Shown here: piece by piece, positions 36,237 to 44,530 of the stretch
Layout of the letters: the number at the start of each line of letters is the position of its first letter
Numbering within the stretch: position 1 is the first letter of the stretch
Source of the DNA: Acidobacteriota bacterium
Lineage (GTDB): Bacteria; Acidobacteriota; Terriglobia; Terriglobales; Acidobacteriaceae
Direction of reading: 5' to 3'
Length of the DNA: 64,000 nt
NCBI GenBank assembly: GCA_003010405.1
Contig: PJLO01000004.1
Span: 1 to 64,000 of the forward strand
The notes under the pieces: generated by a model
What the model was told of the DNA's origin: nothing
Seen by the model: only the letters and a program-made list of their open reading frames with translations
Database searches by the model: none
Program-made: the position numbers and the translations under genes

Positions 36237-38048
36237 TTATTTAGCCTTCCACCGAACTTCCAGCCCCGCGATAAACCCCCGCCCCGGCAGAGGCACGCCG
36301 GGAATTTCCTGATACTTCGTATCCGTAAGGTTCGTCAGTTGCAGGTACGGCTTTACATAACGGAAATCCCGGGCAACGCTCCACTCCACCAGCGGATAAG
36401 AGCCGCTTCCAACCCTCTGCAAGGCCGCTACGCGAAATCGCGAATCAAATCCGCCAGGAACCCTGCTCCACCAGGTAGCGGTACCCGAGTTTACCGGGTA
36501 ATTCAATACGTACTTCGACTGCAGCCCGTTCAGCGAAGCTTCTGATCCGTGCATTCCCGTGTAACTTAGTTCGATCCGCTGTTGTCTGGGCAGTTGCCAG
36601 CGCACGGAAGCCTCAAATCCGGTGAAGGCCAGATTCTGCACATTCTGCGCCATCCAAGGCATGCTCGGATCACTGCGGACGTAATCGATTACGTCGTGGT
36701 CTCGACGATGGAAGACAACCGCGTCCACCACCATTCCGCGAAGCAGCGAAAGCTGCACTCCGCCTTCATAACTCCATGCCGACTCCGGCCTGAGGTTCGG
36801 GTTCCCAAGATTCACCGGGTCGGTGTAATAAAGATCGGTGTAGCTGGGCAAGCGGAAGGCATTTGAAACCGAACCACGCAGCTTCACATTGCTTCTCACC
36901 CAGTAAGCGCCCGAAACCGACGGACTAAACACCTGACGTCCACCCGTGTAGAGTTCCTCGCGTGCACCTGCGTTGAATGAAAATCGCCTCAGCGCCCTCG
37001 CATCGAAGCTTGCATACACTCCGGCCTGATCTCTCTGGTGCCGCCCCAGATTCGAACTGTCGATCGACTCCCGCAGACCATCCACGCCGTAGTACACGCG
37101 CATGTTCTCATGTACCCGTTCGAATCTCCGCAACGACGCCTGATACTCCTGACTGACGTGATTGTTTTCGTAGACGGAAGGCTTATCGCGTATCAGAACG
37201 AACTGGTCCGTGTGCCGCCGATAAGCAAAGCTCGCAGTCGTCTGCATTCCAATCGGCTGCGTCCAGGCGGCCAGCCAGCCCTTCGTCCGCTCCCAACTCG
37301 GGTAGTTTCCATAAAATCCCTGCGCACCAAAGGGCCGGTCACTGATTCCCAGCAAAATGTCACTGCGTCCCAGCGGAGTCTTGATCGCAGTCTCGGAGGC
37401 CAGTGCAAAATTGCGGTAATCGCGATTCTCTATGAAGCCTGTCGAAAGCTCCCGCACAAACGTCAGTTGCTCGCTGAACCTCTTTCGTGCCAGAGTCAGC
37501 GCGCCGCTCTGCTGGTTAGTCCCCCAGTTGCCAATACCTGCGGCGAGGCGAATCTCGGTCGTCTCCGGCACTGCGGTAATGAAATTTACCACTCCGCCCA
37601 TCGCATCAGATCCATAGAGCGTCGAGCCTGAGCCTCTCAGCACTTCCACTCTTTGCACCGATTCAAACGGAAATGGAATGTCCAGATTGTTGTGCCCTGT
37701 CTGCGCGTCGTTCAACCGCAAGCCATTTACAAGTATCAATGTTTGCCCGAATGTAGAACCTCGAATCGAAAGGTCCGCCTGTGTCCCCGGAGCCCGCTGC
37801 TGCACGTCAACCGACGAGTCCTGCTTCAGCACGTCCACCCAGTTGCGATAGCTTGTTGGAGACTGGTCTACTTCAATCGTGCTCACACTGCGATTGGCTT
37901 CTTCCATGGGAACTACATCGTAGCTGCCCGTTACCACTATCTTCTCTTCGTTGCGTGGCAGGGTAGGTTGGGAAGGAGGGTTAGTATTCGGCACCTTCTG
38001 CGCCAGCGCCCCACATCCCAAGATAAGAATTATGACGATAGTTCTCAT
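36237..38048 (-). CDS. TonB-dependent outer-membrane receptor
   Basis: The 603-aa protein has a signal peptide (RTIVIILILGCGALAQ), a plug domain (about 35-160; LSIRGSTFGQTLILVNGLRLND, then VEVLRGSGSTLYGSDAMGG) and a beta-barrel ending with an aromatic-free but amphipathic strand. Size and plug sequence resemble BtuB-type and colicin I-type receptors for corrinoids or siderophores. No cobalamin riboswitch is visible upstream. ATG 38048 has AAGAGG upstream; a TTG 24 bases earlier is unlikely. Divergent from a MarR regulator, which may control it. Confidence 0.85.
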   Translation of the reverse strand: MRTIVIILILGCGALAQKVPNTNPPSQPTLPRNEEKIVVTGSYDVVPMEEANRSVSTIEVDQSPTSYRNWVDVLKQDSSVDVQQRAPGTQADLSIRGSTFGQTLILVNGLRLNDAQTGHNNLDIPFPFESVQRVEVLRGSGSTLYGSDAMGGVVNFITAVPETTEIRLAAGIGNWGTNQQSGALTLARKRFSEQLTFVRELSTGFIENRDYRNFALASETAIKTPLGRSDILLGISDRPFGAQGFYGNYPSWERTKGWLAAWTQPIGMQTTASFAYRRHTDQFVLIRDKPSVYENNHVSQEYQASLRRFERVHENMRVYYGVDGLRESIDSSNLGRHQRDQAGVYASFDARALRRFSFNAGAREELYTGGRQVFSPSVSGAYWVRSNVKLRGSVSNAFRLPSYTDLYYTDPVNLGNPNLRPESAWSYEGGVQLSLLRGMVVDAVVFHRRDHDVIDYVRSDPSMPWMAQNVQNLAFTGFEASVRWQLPRQQRIELSYTGMHGSEASLNGLQSKYVLNYPVNSGTATWWSRVPGGFDSRFRVAALQRVGSGSYPLVEWSVARDFRYVKPYLQLTNLTDTKYQEIPGVPLPGRGFIAGLEVRWKAK

Positions 38049-38141
38049 GAACCTCTTAGAAAAAATCAGCAAGATGGATTAGATGCTAAGTCAGGAACTA
38101 GGATTTACTGAGTAATTCTGATCGTTAAGCAATCCTTCGGC

Positions 38142-38151
38142 AATCATGATT
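38142..38151. promoter_or_regulatory. AT-rich palindrome in the receptor/MarR divergent region
   Basis: AATCATGATT is a perfect 10-bp palindrome 57 bp before the marR-like start and 94 bp before the receptor start. The surrounding 100 bp are much richer in A/T than the genes. A MarR operator is possible but unproven. Confidence 0.3.
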
Positions 38152-38207
38152 TCATATTGTTCTTAATAGTAGAATGATTCAATTATCTAAAGTTAAAGGA
38201 TGCCAAA

Positions 38208-38651
38208 ATGCGTATTGACGCTTTCCTCAACGAAAGCCCGATGTTTACGGTTAACCGCGCAGCGCGTCGCTTTGATTCGCTTGCAGCCCAGGTTCTAGCA
38301 TCCGATGGCCTCGGCTTTCTGGAAGGACTCATGCTCGCGGCAATGTTTTTCGATGAGCCGGCACCCACGACGCCGTCGCAACTGGCGGAAACTTTTGCAA
38401 CGACGCGTGGCAATGTGAGCCACTGTATCTCTTCTCTGGAAGCAAAAGGATTTGTCCAGAGAACAATCGATCCAAAAGATGCCCGGTCTTACCTTCTCGG
38501 CTTGAAGCCACAGGGAAAGAAATGCGCCCTGCGCGTCATTCGCGCCTTTGATAAATTGCAGGCAGAGTTCGAGAATGAAGTCGGAAAAACGGTCCTAAAT
38601 GACACACTCAGGACGATCCGCCAGCTGGAAGCGCTCGTTCCTTTGAAGTGA
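38208..38651 (+). CDS. MarR-family transcriptional regulator
   Basis: The 147-aa protein has a winged HTH at about residues 55-105 (TPSQLAETFATTRGNVSHCI, then EAKGFVQRTIDPKDARSYLL, with the D-x-R wing typical of MarR). Start ATG 38208 has AAAGGATG upstream. It is divergent from the TonB receptor gene and converges on ntrX. The ligand is unknown. Confidence 0.85.
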   Translation: MRIDAFLNESPMFTVNRAARRFDSLAAQVLASDGLGFLEGLMLAAMFFDEPAPTTPSQLAETFATTRGNVSHCISSLEAKGFVQRTIDPKDARSYLLGLKPQGKKCALRVIRAFDKLQAEFENEVGKTVLNDTLRTIRQLEALVPLK

Positions 38652-38666
38652 CTTGCGTCTGGGGAA

Positions 38667-40016
38667 CTATTCCTTCACGGCGATCCCAAGCGTCTTCATC
38701 TTTCGGTAGAGATGACTGCGCTCGAGTCCCAGCACCTCCGCCGTACGGCTCACGTTTCCGTTGTTGTCGTCCAGCTTTTTGAGAATGTAATCGCGCTCGT
38801 AAGCGGCCCGTGCCTGTTGTAGGGTGGTAAACTCTCCCAGCGATCGCCGAGTGTTCTGGCGATAAAGCACCGAGGGCAGATGCTTGCGCTCCAATCGCTG
38901 TACCGTGGGATGCATAATGACAACCCGTTCGATCACGTTGCGCAATTCCCGCACGTTTCCCGGCCACGAATAGCGCATGAGAACCTCAAGCGTCTCGTCC
39001 GTCAGCTCCTTCGTGCGGCGGCTGTACTGGCTGGAGAACTCCCGTAGAAAGTGCCGAGCCAGTCCCGGAATATCTTCCTTCCGTTCGCGCAGCGGAGGCA
39101 CCACGAACGGAATCACATTCAGCCTGTAAAACAGGTCTTCACGGAAGTTACCGCGCCCGATCTCTTCTTCCAGATCTTTGTTAGTCGCGGCAATCACGCG
39201 CACATCCACCGTGATCGGTTGCTCCATTCCAACCGGGGCAAAGCGACCTTCATCAAGCATTCGCAGAACCTTCGACTGGGTTTTGAGACTCATGTCGCCC
39301 ACTTCGTCCAGAAAAAGTGTCCCTCCGTCGGCTTTGCGGAGCTTGCCTTCTTTTTCGCTGCTCGCCCCCGGAAACGCCCCTTTGCAGTAGCCAAACAGTT
39401 CGCTCTCGATCAGGTCTTCGGGAATCGCTGCGCAGTTCACTTCTACAAACATCTCGTCCTTGCGCTCACTTTGTGCGTGAATGGCGCGCGCCACCAGTTC
39501 TTTGCCAGTGCCGCTTTCGCCATAGATCAACACGCGACCGTTGGTAGGAGCCATCAGCCCGATCTGCTGCCGCAGAGCTTTCATCGGGATGCTGTCGCCC
39601 ACAATTTCTGCCTTGGACATCTGTCGCTTCAATTCCTGGTTTTCCGCGCGGAGCTTCCGGGCCTCCGCGGCGTTTTTCACCACGATCAGGGTCTTGTCCA
39701 GCGACAAAGGCTTTTCCAGAAAGTCGAAGGCCCCCAGCTTGGTCGCGCGTACGGCGGTTTCCACCGTGCCATGTCCGGAAATAATCACTACCTCCGGCCT
39801 GTCCTCCAGGTCTTTGACATGGCGCAACACGTCGAGCCCGTCCATGGTTGGAAGCCACACGTCAAGCAGCAGCACGTCGAAGTGCTGTTCGCGCATCAGC
39901 ATTAGCCCGCTCTCGCCATCTCCGGCGGAAGTCACTTGATAGCCCTCGTCTTCCAGAACTCCGCCCAGCGTCTCGCGAATGCTGGGTTCGTCGTCCACTA
40001 CCAGAATCTGGATCAT
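38667..40016 (-). CDS. ntrX: NtrX-like sigma-54-type response regulator with altered GAFTGA loop
   Basis: The 449-aa protein has a receiver domain (about 1-118; VVDDEPS, phospho-Asp in LLLDVWLPTMDG, Lys in EKP), an AAA+ domain (about 140-370; Walker A YGESGTGKEL, Walker B GGTLFLDEVGD) and a Fis-type HTH at the end (NVSRTAEVLGLERSHLYRKM). The sigma-54 contact loop reads GAFPGA instead of GAFTGA, a Thr-to-Pro change that may prevent normal sigma-54 activation. ATG 40016 is preferred for its AGGTCGAGG upstream. It follows ntrY by 22 bp. Confidence 0.88.
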   Translation of the reverse strand: MIQILVVDDEPSIRETLGGVLEDEGYQVTSAGDGESGLMLMREQHFDVLLLDVWLPTMDGLDVLRHVKDLEDRPEVVIISGHGTVETAVRATKLGAFDFLEKPLSLDKTLIVVKNAAEARKLRAENQELKRQMSKAEIVGDSIPMKALRQQIGLMAPTNGRVLIYGESGTGKELVARAIHAQSERKDEMFVEVNCAAIPEDLIESELFGYCKGAFPGASSEKEGKLRKADGGTLFLDEVGDMSLKTQSKVLRMLDEGRFAPVGMEQPITVDVRVIAATNKDLEEEIGRGNFREDLFYRLNVIPFVVPPLRERKEDIPGLARHFLREFSSQYSRRTKELTDETLEVLMRYSWPGNVRELRNVIERVVIMHPTVQRLERKHLPSVLYRQNTRRSLGEFTTLQQARAAYERDYILKKLDDNNGNVSRTAEVLGLERSHLYRKMKTLGIAVKE

Positions 40017-40038
40017 CCTCGACCTTTCTTCTAAAGTG

Positions 40039-42282
40039 CTAACCGGCAAACGTTTCGTTCTTGCCGCCGTTTTGCGCCATCTCCGGTCGCCCGGCTTGCC
40101 CGGGCACCGGGAGTTCTATCAGGAAACGCGTGCCTACAGGATGGTTATCCTCAATACGGATGGAGCCGCCATGATCTTCAAGAATTCGCGCGACAATTGC
40201 CAGTCCCAGACCGGTTCCGCGTGCCTTGGTTGAGAAGTATGGCAGAAATAGCTTCTCCTTCGTCTCAGCCGTTACTCCCGTCCCTGTATCGGCCACTTCA
40301 ATCTCGACAGCATCGCGCGATTCCAGCAATACCGTGCCAATTCGAATTTCGCGCACCATGCACCCATTCAAGCTCTCTGCGGCGTTATCAACGAGGTTGG
40401 CCACCACGCGTTTGATCCCCTCTGGATCGACCATCACCGGCGGCAGATCGTCAGCCAGGTTCAGCTGCATGTTCACTCCCGTGAGCCGCCCGTCAAATAG
40501 GGCCATTGCAGACAAAATAATTTCGTTCAGATCGGCCAACTGCGGCCGGGATTGCGGGAAGCGGGCAAGGGTCGAGAATTCATCCACCAGCTTTCGAACC
40601 GTTTCCACCGCGCTGCCAATCGTATCCGCGCAACCTTTAATGACTTCTTGCGACGCGCCCTCGCCCCGCATTCCGCGTTCCACGTGCCGCTTGATTCGTT
40701 CAGCCGACAGGGCAATCGGCGTCAAAGGATTTTTGATCTCGTGCGCAACCCTCTGCGCAACCTCGCGCCAGGCGGCCTGCTTCTGCGCCTTGAGTAAATC
40801 GCTCAGGTCTTCGAAAACGATCACGTAAGCAAGCCTTCGGTGCTGTTGCGACCCCGTCAGGGAAGCCACCGTGACGCCTACTTCCAGGTTCCTTCCCCCG
40901 CTCGGAATCTCCAATTGCGAGGTTGTCGTCCCCATGCGGCCGGCCTTGCGTGTCAGGCGGCGAATTTCTTCAGCCACATTAGGCGCCTCATCCGCGGGGA
41001 ACAGATCGGTCAGCCGCAGTTTCGTTTGAGCTCCTGGCTGCGTCACTTCCTTTGGTCGAAACATCCGGATCAGCGCTGCGTTTACGCTCGTAACCTGTCC
41101 CATGTGGTCTAGCGAAAGCACGCCCGTGGGAATACTCTCCAGAATCGTTGCCATATGCAGTCTTCGCTCTTCCAGTCGCACGTTGGCGTCCTGTAGTTGG
41201 CAGCGATTGTTTTCCAACTCAACGGCCATGCTGTTGAACGAAGCTACCAGTTGTCCCAGTTCGTCGCCTGCCCTCACCTGAACGCGGTAGTCCAGTTTTC
41301 CTGAGGAAATTGCCTGTGTTCCTTCCGCCAGTGCTGTTACTGGGCGCGTCACCACTTTGCTCAGTGCGATTGCGGACCACGTGGTGCCGAACAGCACCAG
41401 CAGCGTAATCAGCAACAGCGCCTGCATATAGGTCTGCCGGATCAGCTTGTTATTTCGACGCAGCTCCCGATAGCGCCGTTCGCTTTGATCCAGTTGGTTC
41501 AGCGCGGCGCTGTAGTTGTCCGGAAGCGGCATCGCAACCGCGACGTGGCCTAAGTCTTCGACAGGAGCGGTTCCCAGCATGTACTCACGGTTATTCAACG
41601 TGAACAGGCGCGGTTTATTCTGCGCCGTTGCGTTATTCGGAAGCGCCGCAAGCAGTACGCTCCACGGTGCCGGAGCCCGATAGCTGGCCTCAATTTGTCC
41701 ACCGCGGAATGCCAGGGCGAACCCGCCCTGCAGAGGAATTTCGTGCTCGCGGAAATTATCGGCCAGCGAGTCGAACCTGCCTGTGCGGTAGGCTTTTATT
41801 GTCGATGCGCTGCTCGCGATGGCACGCGCTTCGGACTCGGCGTTTAGTCCCGCGTAGTTGTTCAGCAACTCGGCCACTACCGCGCTGCGTCCGTGAACTT
41901 CCTCAATCGGCTGCGAGAACCATTTGTCAATCGACCTGTTCATCAGTCCGTAGGCGAACAGGAACATGGCAATGACCGGCCCGAATGACAGCACTAGTGC
42001 TCCCAGCACCATCTTGCTGCGAAAGCGCGACCCTGCCGCCCCCTGTTGCTGCTCTAGGTAGAGCTTGAGCAGCGTGCGCAAGAGCACGAAAATCAGTGCC
42101 ACCAGCGCCATGAAGATCAGGGCTGACAATGCCGCAAAAACGAAGGTCTGAGCCAGCGAATCCGGCCGCAGGAACTTAAGGTTGAACGCTGCCTGCGAGA
42201 AGATTACAAATACCAGCAGCGCAATTCCTACTCCGAGCAACAGCAGCTTGCGGCGTGAACGAGTTGGGGCCGGGGCGGACAA
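40039..42282 (-). CDS. ntrY: NtrY-like sensor histidine kinase
   Basis: The 747-aa membrane kinase has N-terminal transmembrane helices (about 12-110), an extracytoplasmic segment (about 115-285), another helix near 288-310, a HAMP domain (VVTRPVTALAEGTQAI), a PAS domain, the phospho-acceptor box VAHEIKNPLTPIALSAERI and a HATPase domain (N-box NLVDNAAESLNG, G-box GTGLGLAIV). This is the NtrY layout and its partner ntrX follows. Start is TTG 42282 with GGGGGAGA seven bases upstream. Confidence 0.9.
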   Translation of the reverse strand: MSAPAPTRSRRKLLLLGVGIALLVFVIFSQAAFNLKFLRPDSLAQTFVFAALSALIFMALVALIFVLLRTLLKLYLEQQQGAAGSRFRSKMVLGALVLSFGPVIAMFLFAYGLMNRSIDKWFSQPIEEVHGRSAVVAELLNNYAGLNAESEARAIASSASTIKAYRTGRFDSLADNFREHEIPLQGGFALAFRGGQIEASYRAPAPWSVLLAALPNNATAQNKPRLFTLNNREYMLGTAPVEDLGHVAVAMPLPDNYSAALNQLDQSERRYRELRRNNKLIRQTYMQALLLITLLVLFGTTWSAIALSKVVTRPVTALAEGTQAISSGKLDYRVQVRAGDELGQLVASFNSMAVELENNRCQLQDANVRLEERRLHMATILESIPTGVLSLDHMGQVTSVNAALIRMFRPKEVTQPGAQTKLRLTDLFPADEAPNVAEEIRRLTRKAGRMGTTTSQLEIPSGGRNLEVGVTVASLTGSQQHRRLAYVIVFEDLSDLLKAQKQAAWREVAQRVAHEIKNPLTPIALSAERIKRHVERGMRGEGASQEVIKGCADTIGSAVETVRKLVDEFSTLARFPQSRPQLADLNEIILSAMALFDGRLTGVNMQLNLADDLPPVMVDPEGIKRVVANLVDNAAESLNGCMVREIRIGTVLLESRDAVEIEVADTGTGVTAETKEKLFLPYFSTKARGTGLGLAIVARILEDHGGSIRIEDNHPVGTRFLIELPVPGQAGRPEMAQNGGKNETFAG

Positions 42283-42418
42283 TGGAATCTCCCCCTGATT
42301 CTAGTGCAAAAAAGACACAATTTGCGCAGATTACAACCGCCAAGGCTTGCCGCCCTTTTCTGGCCTCTGGACTTGCGCCCGGAAATGAGCTCCACGGAGC
42401 TTCTGTTAGAGCTGTCAA

Positions 42419-43267
42419 CTAGGTCGGCAACTCTTCCGATGACGCGAGGTGTCCCTGTGAGGCGTCCCAGTAGGCTTGAACTGCGTGCTTCATATGGAAT
42501 TGCAGAGCGGTGTCGAAACGCCTGAGATCGAGTAACAGAGTGCTCGTATCCAGGAGAAGCAAATTGGACCATACGATGTTGTGTATAACGCCGGAGAGTA
42601 TGTTTGCATCCGTCAGAAGCATGGATATCTCATAGCCATGAGAGCGCCGTTGTAGGCCGTAGGAGCGACCACTCTTGCTGGCAAGATCCGTTAATCCGCC
42701 CGGATCCGATAGATCCAGCCGATTAGCAGCTTCGTGCAGAAAATCCCGCAGGCCGTACAGGATCTCTTCATCGTCCAGTCGGAGAGAGGAAATATCGGGG
42801 TCTGCCTTAGCCTTCTCCAGCTCTAAAGCACAGATTTCATCCATGTGCTGACGAATCAAATTCGAGAGCCGCATCAGCGGCGTGGCCGGTTGCGGCTGCT
42901 TTTCTCTCAATCTGCTCTGGACCAGGCCGATCAACTCCTGAACCTTCGCGGGCTTCACAAAATACTCGTCAACCTGGCCCTGCAGCGCTCTCAGCGCGCT
43001 TTCAAAAGCGGGAAACCCAGTCACAATAAAATTGATGCAATCCGGTTGCGTCCGGCGCATGGCGCTGACTACGGTAAAACCATCACAGGGCTGTCCAATG
43101 TTCAGATCGGAAATCAGGACATTAAAAGGGCTGGTTGTGATCTCCGAGAGGGCTTCTGCAACCGTACCTACCGTGCGAACTTCAAATCCGCAATTTTTCA
43201 GGATTTCCGGAAAGGTAAGCCGGAGGCTGTCGTCATCGTCCACGAACAAGACACGAGTTGTTTCCAT
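42419..43267 (-). CDS. Response regulator with C-terminal RsbRD-like helical domain (copy 1)
   Basis: The 282-aa protein has a full receiver domain (1-120; FVDDDDSLR, phospho-Asp in LISDLNIGQP, Thr in FIVTGFPAF, Lys in YFVKPAK) and then an all-helical domain of about 140 residues (LIRQHMDEICALELEKA, then GRSYGLQRRSHGYEISMLLTDANIL) that resembles the RsbRD/RsbR N-terminal helical fold. There is no DNA-binding domain. It is a close paralogue of the protein at 59549. It lies upstream of ntrY on the same strand with a 136-bp gap. Confidence 0.75.
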   Translation of the reverse strand: METTRVLFVDDDDSLRLTFPEILKNCGFEVRTVGTVAEALSEITTSPFNVLISDLNIGQPCDGFTVVSAMRRTQPDCINFIVTGFPAFESALRALQGQVDEYFVKPAKVQELIGLVQSRLREKQPQPATPLMRLSNLIRQHMDEICALELEKAKADPDISSLRLDDEEILYGLRDFLHEAANRLDLSDPGGLTDLASKSGRSYGLQRRSHGYEISMLLTDANILSGVIHNIVWSNLLLLDTSTLLLDLRRFDTALQFHMKHAVQAYWDASQGHLASSEELPT

Positions 43268-43426
43268 CTGAGCGTCCCCAATCCATCACCTGGCTGATTA
43301 TGGCCTTCGAACAACTTAGCAGGATACTCCAACTAAGAATGTCAGAGAAGCCCCGGAAAACAAATGCCTTTGCAAATCCGGTTTTTTCAATCCAGACGAC
43401 GCATCAGGAGCCAGGCACAAAGTTCG

Positions 43427-44344
43427 TTACGAACGGGATTCGGGTTTCAGCAGCGTGCGCAACGGACAGTGGTCGCATTTAGGGGTTGTTTTCACGCAAA
43501 AGTGTTTGGCCGTCTGAACAATTTGCGCGTGGAACTCGTTGTACCGACGGGAGAGTTCGCTACGCTCCATCTGTGAAGCCGCGGATGGAGCATGGGGCAC
43601 CACACCAACGGCCGAAATTGTCGTCTCGTCGGCGGGTGGCCCATTCAAGCCTTCTTTGGGCTTGAGTGGGTTAGCAGATCCGGAGACCGCTCTTGCCGTT
43701 GCTGGCGTGTTTCCGGCGTAAAAGCCTTCTGTTTCCCCGGCCAGCGCCTCTTGTACTCGAAGCCGTATGTCGTCGTATCGCGCATCTGCTTCCGTCAGTC
43801 CGTGGCGTTCGAAAACCCGTCGCGTGTAGGCATCCACGACGAACACCTCGCGGTTGGCCGCGTAAAGCAGAATCGAATCCGCAGTCTCGGGGCCGATTCC
43901 CGGCAGTCCCAGCAGTTCATCCCGAAGCGCTTCGGTCGGTCGCGCAAATAGCGCGTCGAGCGAGCCTGCGTACTTGGAGTCAAGATAAGCGACAAACTGC
44001 TTGAGCCGGGCCGCCTTCTGCCGAAAATATCCAGCCGGGCGTAACATACCTTCAAGTTCCGCCGCGGGCGTGTCTCGGATTCCTGAAACTGATAAAACTC
44101 CCGCCTCGCGTAAATTCCCAATCGCGCGTTCCACGTTTGCCCATGTCGTGTTTTGGGTCAGGTACGCACCGACTACGACCTCGAAGGCCGAACCGGCAGG
44201 CCACCAGTGCTGCTGTCCTAGGGAGGCGTCCAGCATCCGGAATATCTGCCGGATCTTTTCCGCCAATGCCGGTTGGGTTGCCATGTCGTAAGTGTATCGA
44301 ATCTGCGTGTTACTCTTGCCGTTCTGCTCTAGTCCTTTTGTCAT
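43427..44344 (-). CDS. HhH-GPD DNA glycosylase, MagIII/EndoIII-like
   Basis: The 305-aa protein has the HhH-GPD fold: VVVGAYLTQNTTWANVERAI, the hairpin LPGIGPETADSILLYA and the catalytic Asp in VFVVDAYTRRV. The Lys of bifunctional EndoIII is replaced in the hairpin (PET), as in MagIII-type 3-methyladenine glycosylases. The C-terminal cluster reads C-x6-C-x2-C without the fourth Cys, so a 4Fe-4S cluster may be absent or differently liganded. Residues about 205-262 form an unusual Ala/Pro/Gly-rich insert that contains a repeat hairpin. An internal ATG at 44284 is an alternative start closer to the family. Confidence 0.8.
   Translation of the reverse strand: MTKGLEQNGKSNTQIRYTYDMATQPALAEKIRQIFRMLDASLGQQHWWPAGSAFEVVVGAYLTQNTTWANVERAIGNLREAGVLSVSGIRDTPAAELEGMLRPAGYFRQKAARLKQFVAYLDSKYAGSLDALFARPTEALRDELLGLPGIGPETADSILLYAANREVFVVDAYTRRVFERHGLTEADARYDDIRLRVQEALAGETEGFYAGNTPATARAVSGSANPLKPKEGLNGPPADETTISAVGVVPHAPSAASQMERSELSRRYNEFHAQIVQTAKHFCVKTTPKCDHCPLRTLLKPESRS
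43640..43670. repeat. Hairpin repeat inside the glycosylase gene
   Basis: CCCATTCAAGCC (43640-43651) pairs with GGCTTGAGTGGG (43659-43670), 12 pairs with one G-T. GGTGG precedes it, as at 46156. It encodes residues about 226-236 of the glycosylase on the minus strand, in frame, within a low-complexity insert. Confidence 0.7.
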
Positions 44345-44530
44345 GACTAGGACGATTCCTGTTGATTGACAATTAATGTCAAGCTGTTACTCTGCACTTA
44401 TTGTTTCTGCCTTGCTTGATGTGATCGCAACTTATTCTCAGCAAGTCGCTTCCAGAACGGCCAAGCGGGTATACCGGCTCCGGCGTCGCGGGCGAACTGC
44501 GTGGTGATGTGGAATTGAGGTGCCCGTACA

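Noticed and set aside
38049..38207. Cobalamin riboswitch upstream of the TonB receptor
   Set aside because: The gap is short and A/T-rich and lacks the conserved B12-box type sequence and stems.
39051..39905. 284-codon plus-strand open frame
   Set aside because: It is exactly antisense to the AAA+ and receiver parts of the clear ntrX gene; it has no start signal or motif.
44345..44530. Sigma-54 promoter upstream of pilB
   Set aside because: No TGGCAC-N5-TTGCA-like -24/-12 pair with correct spacing was found by eye.
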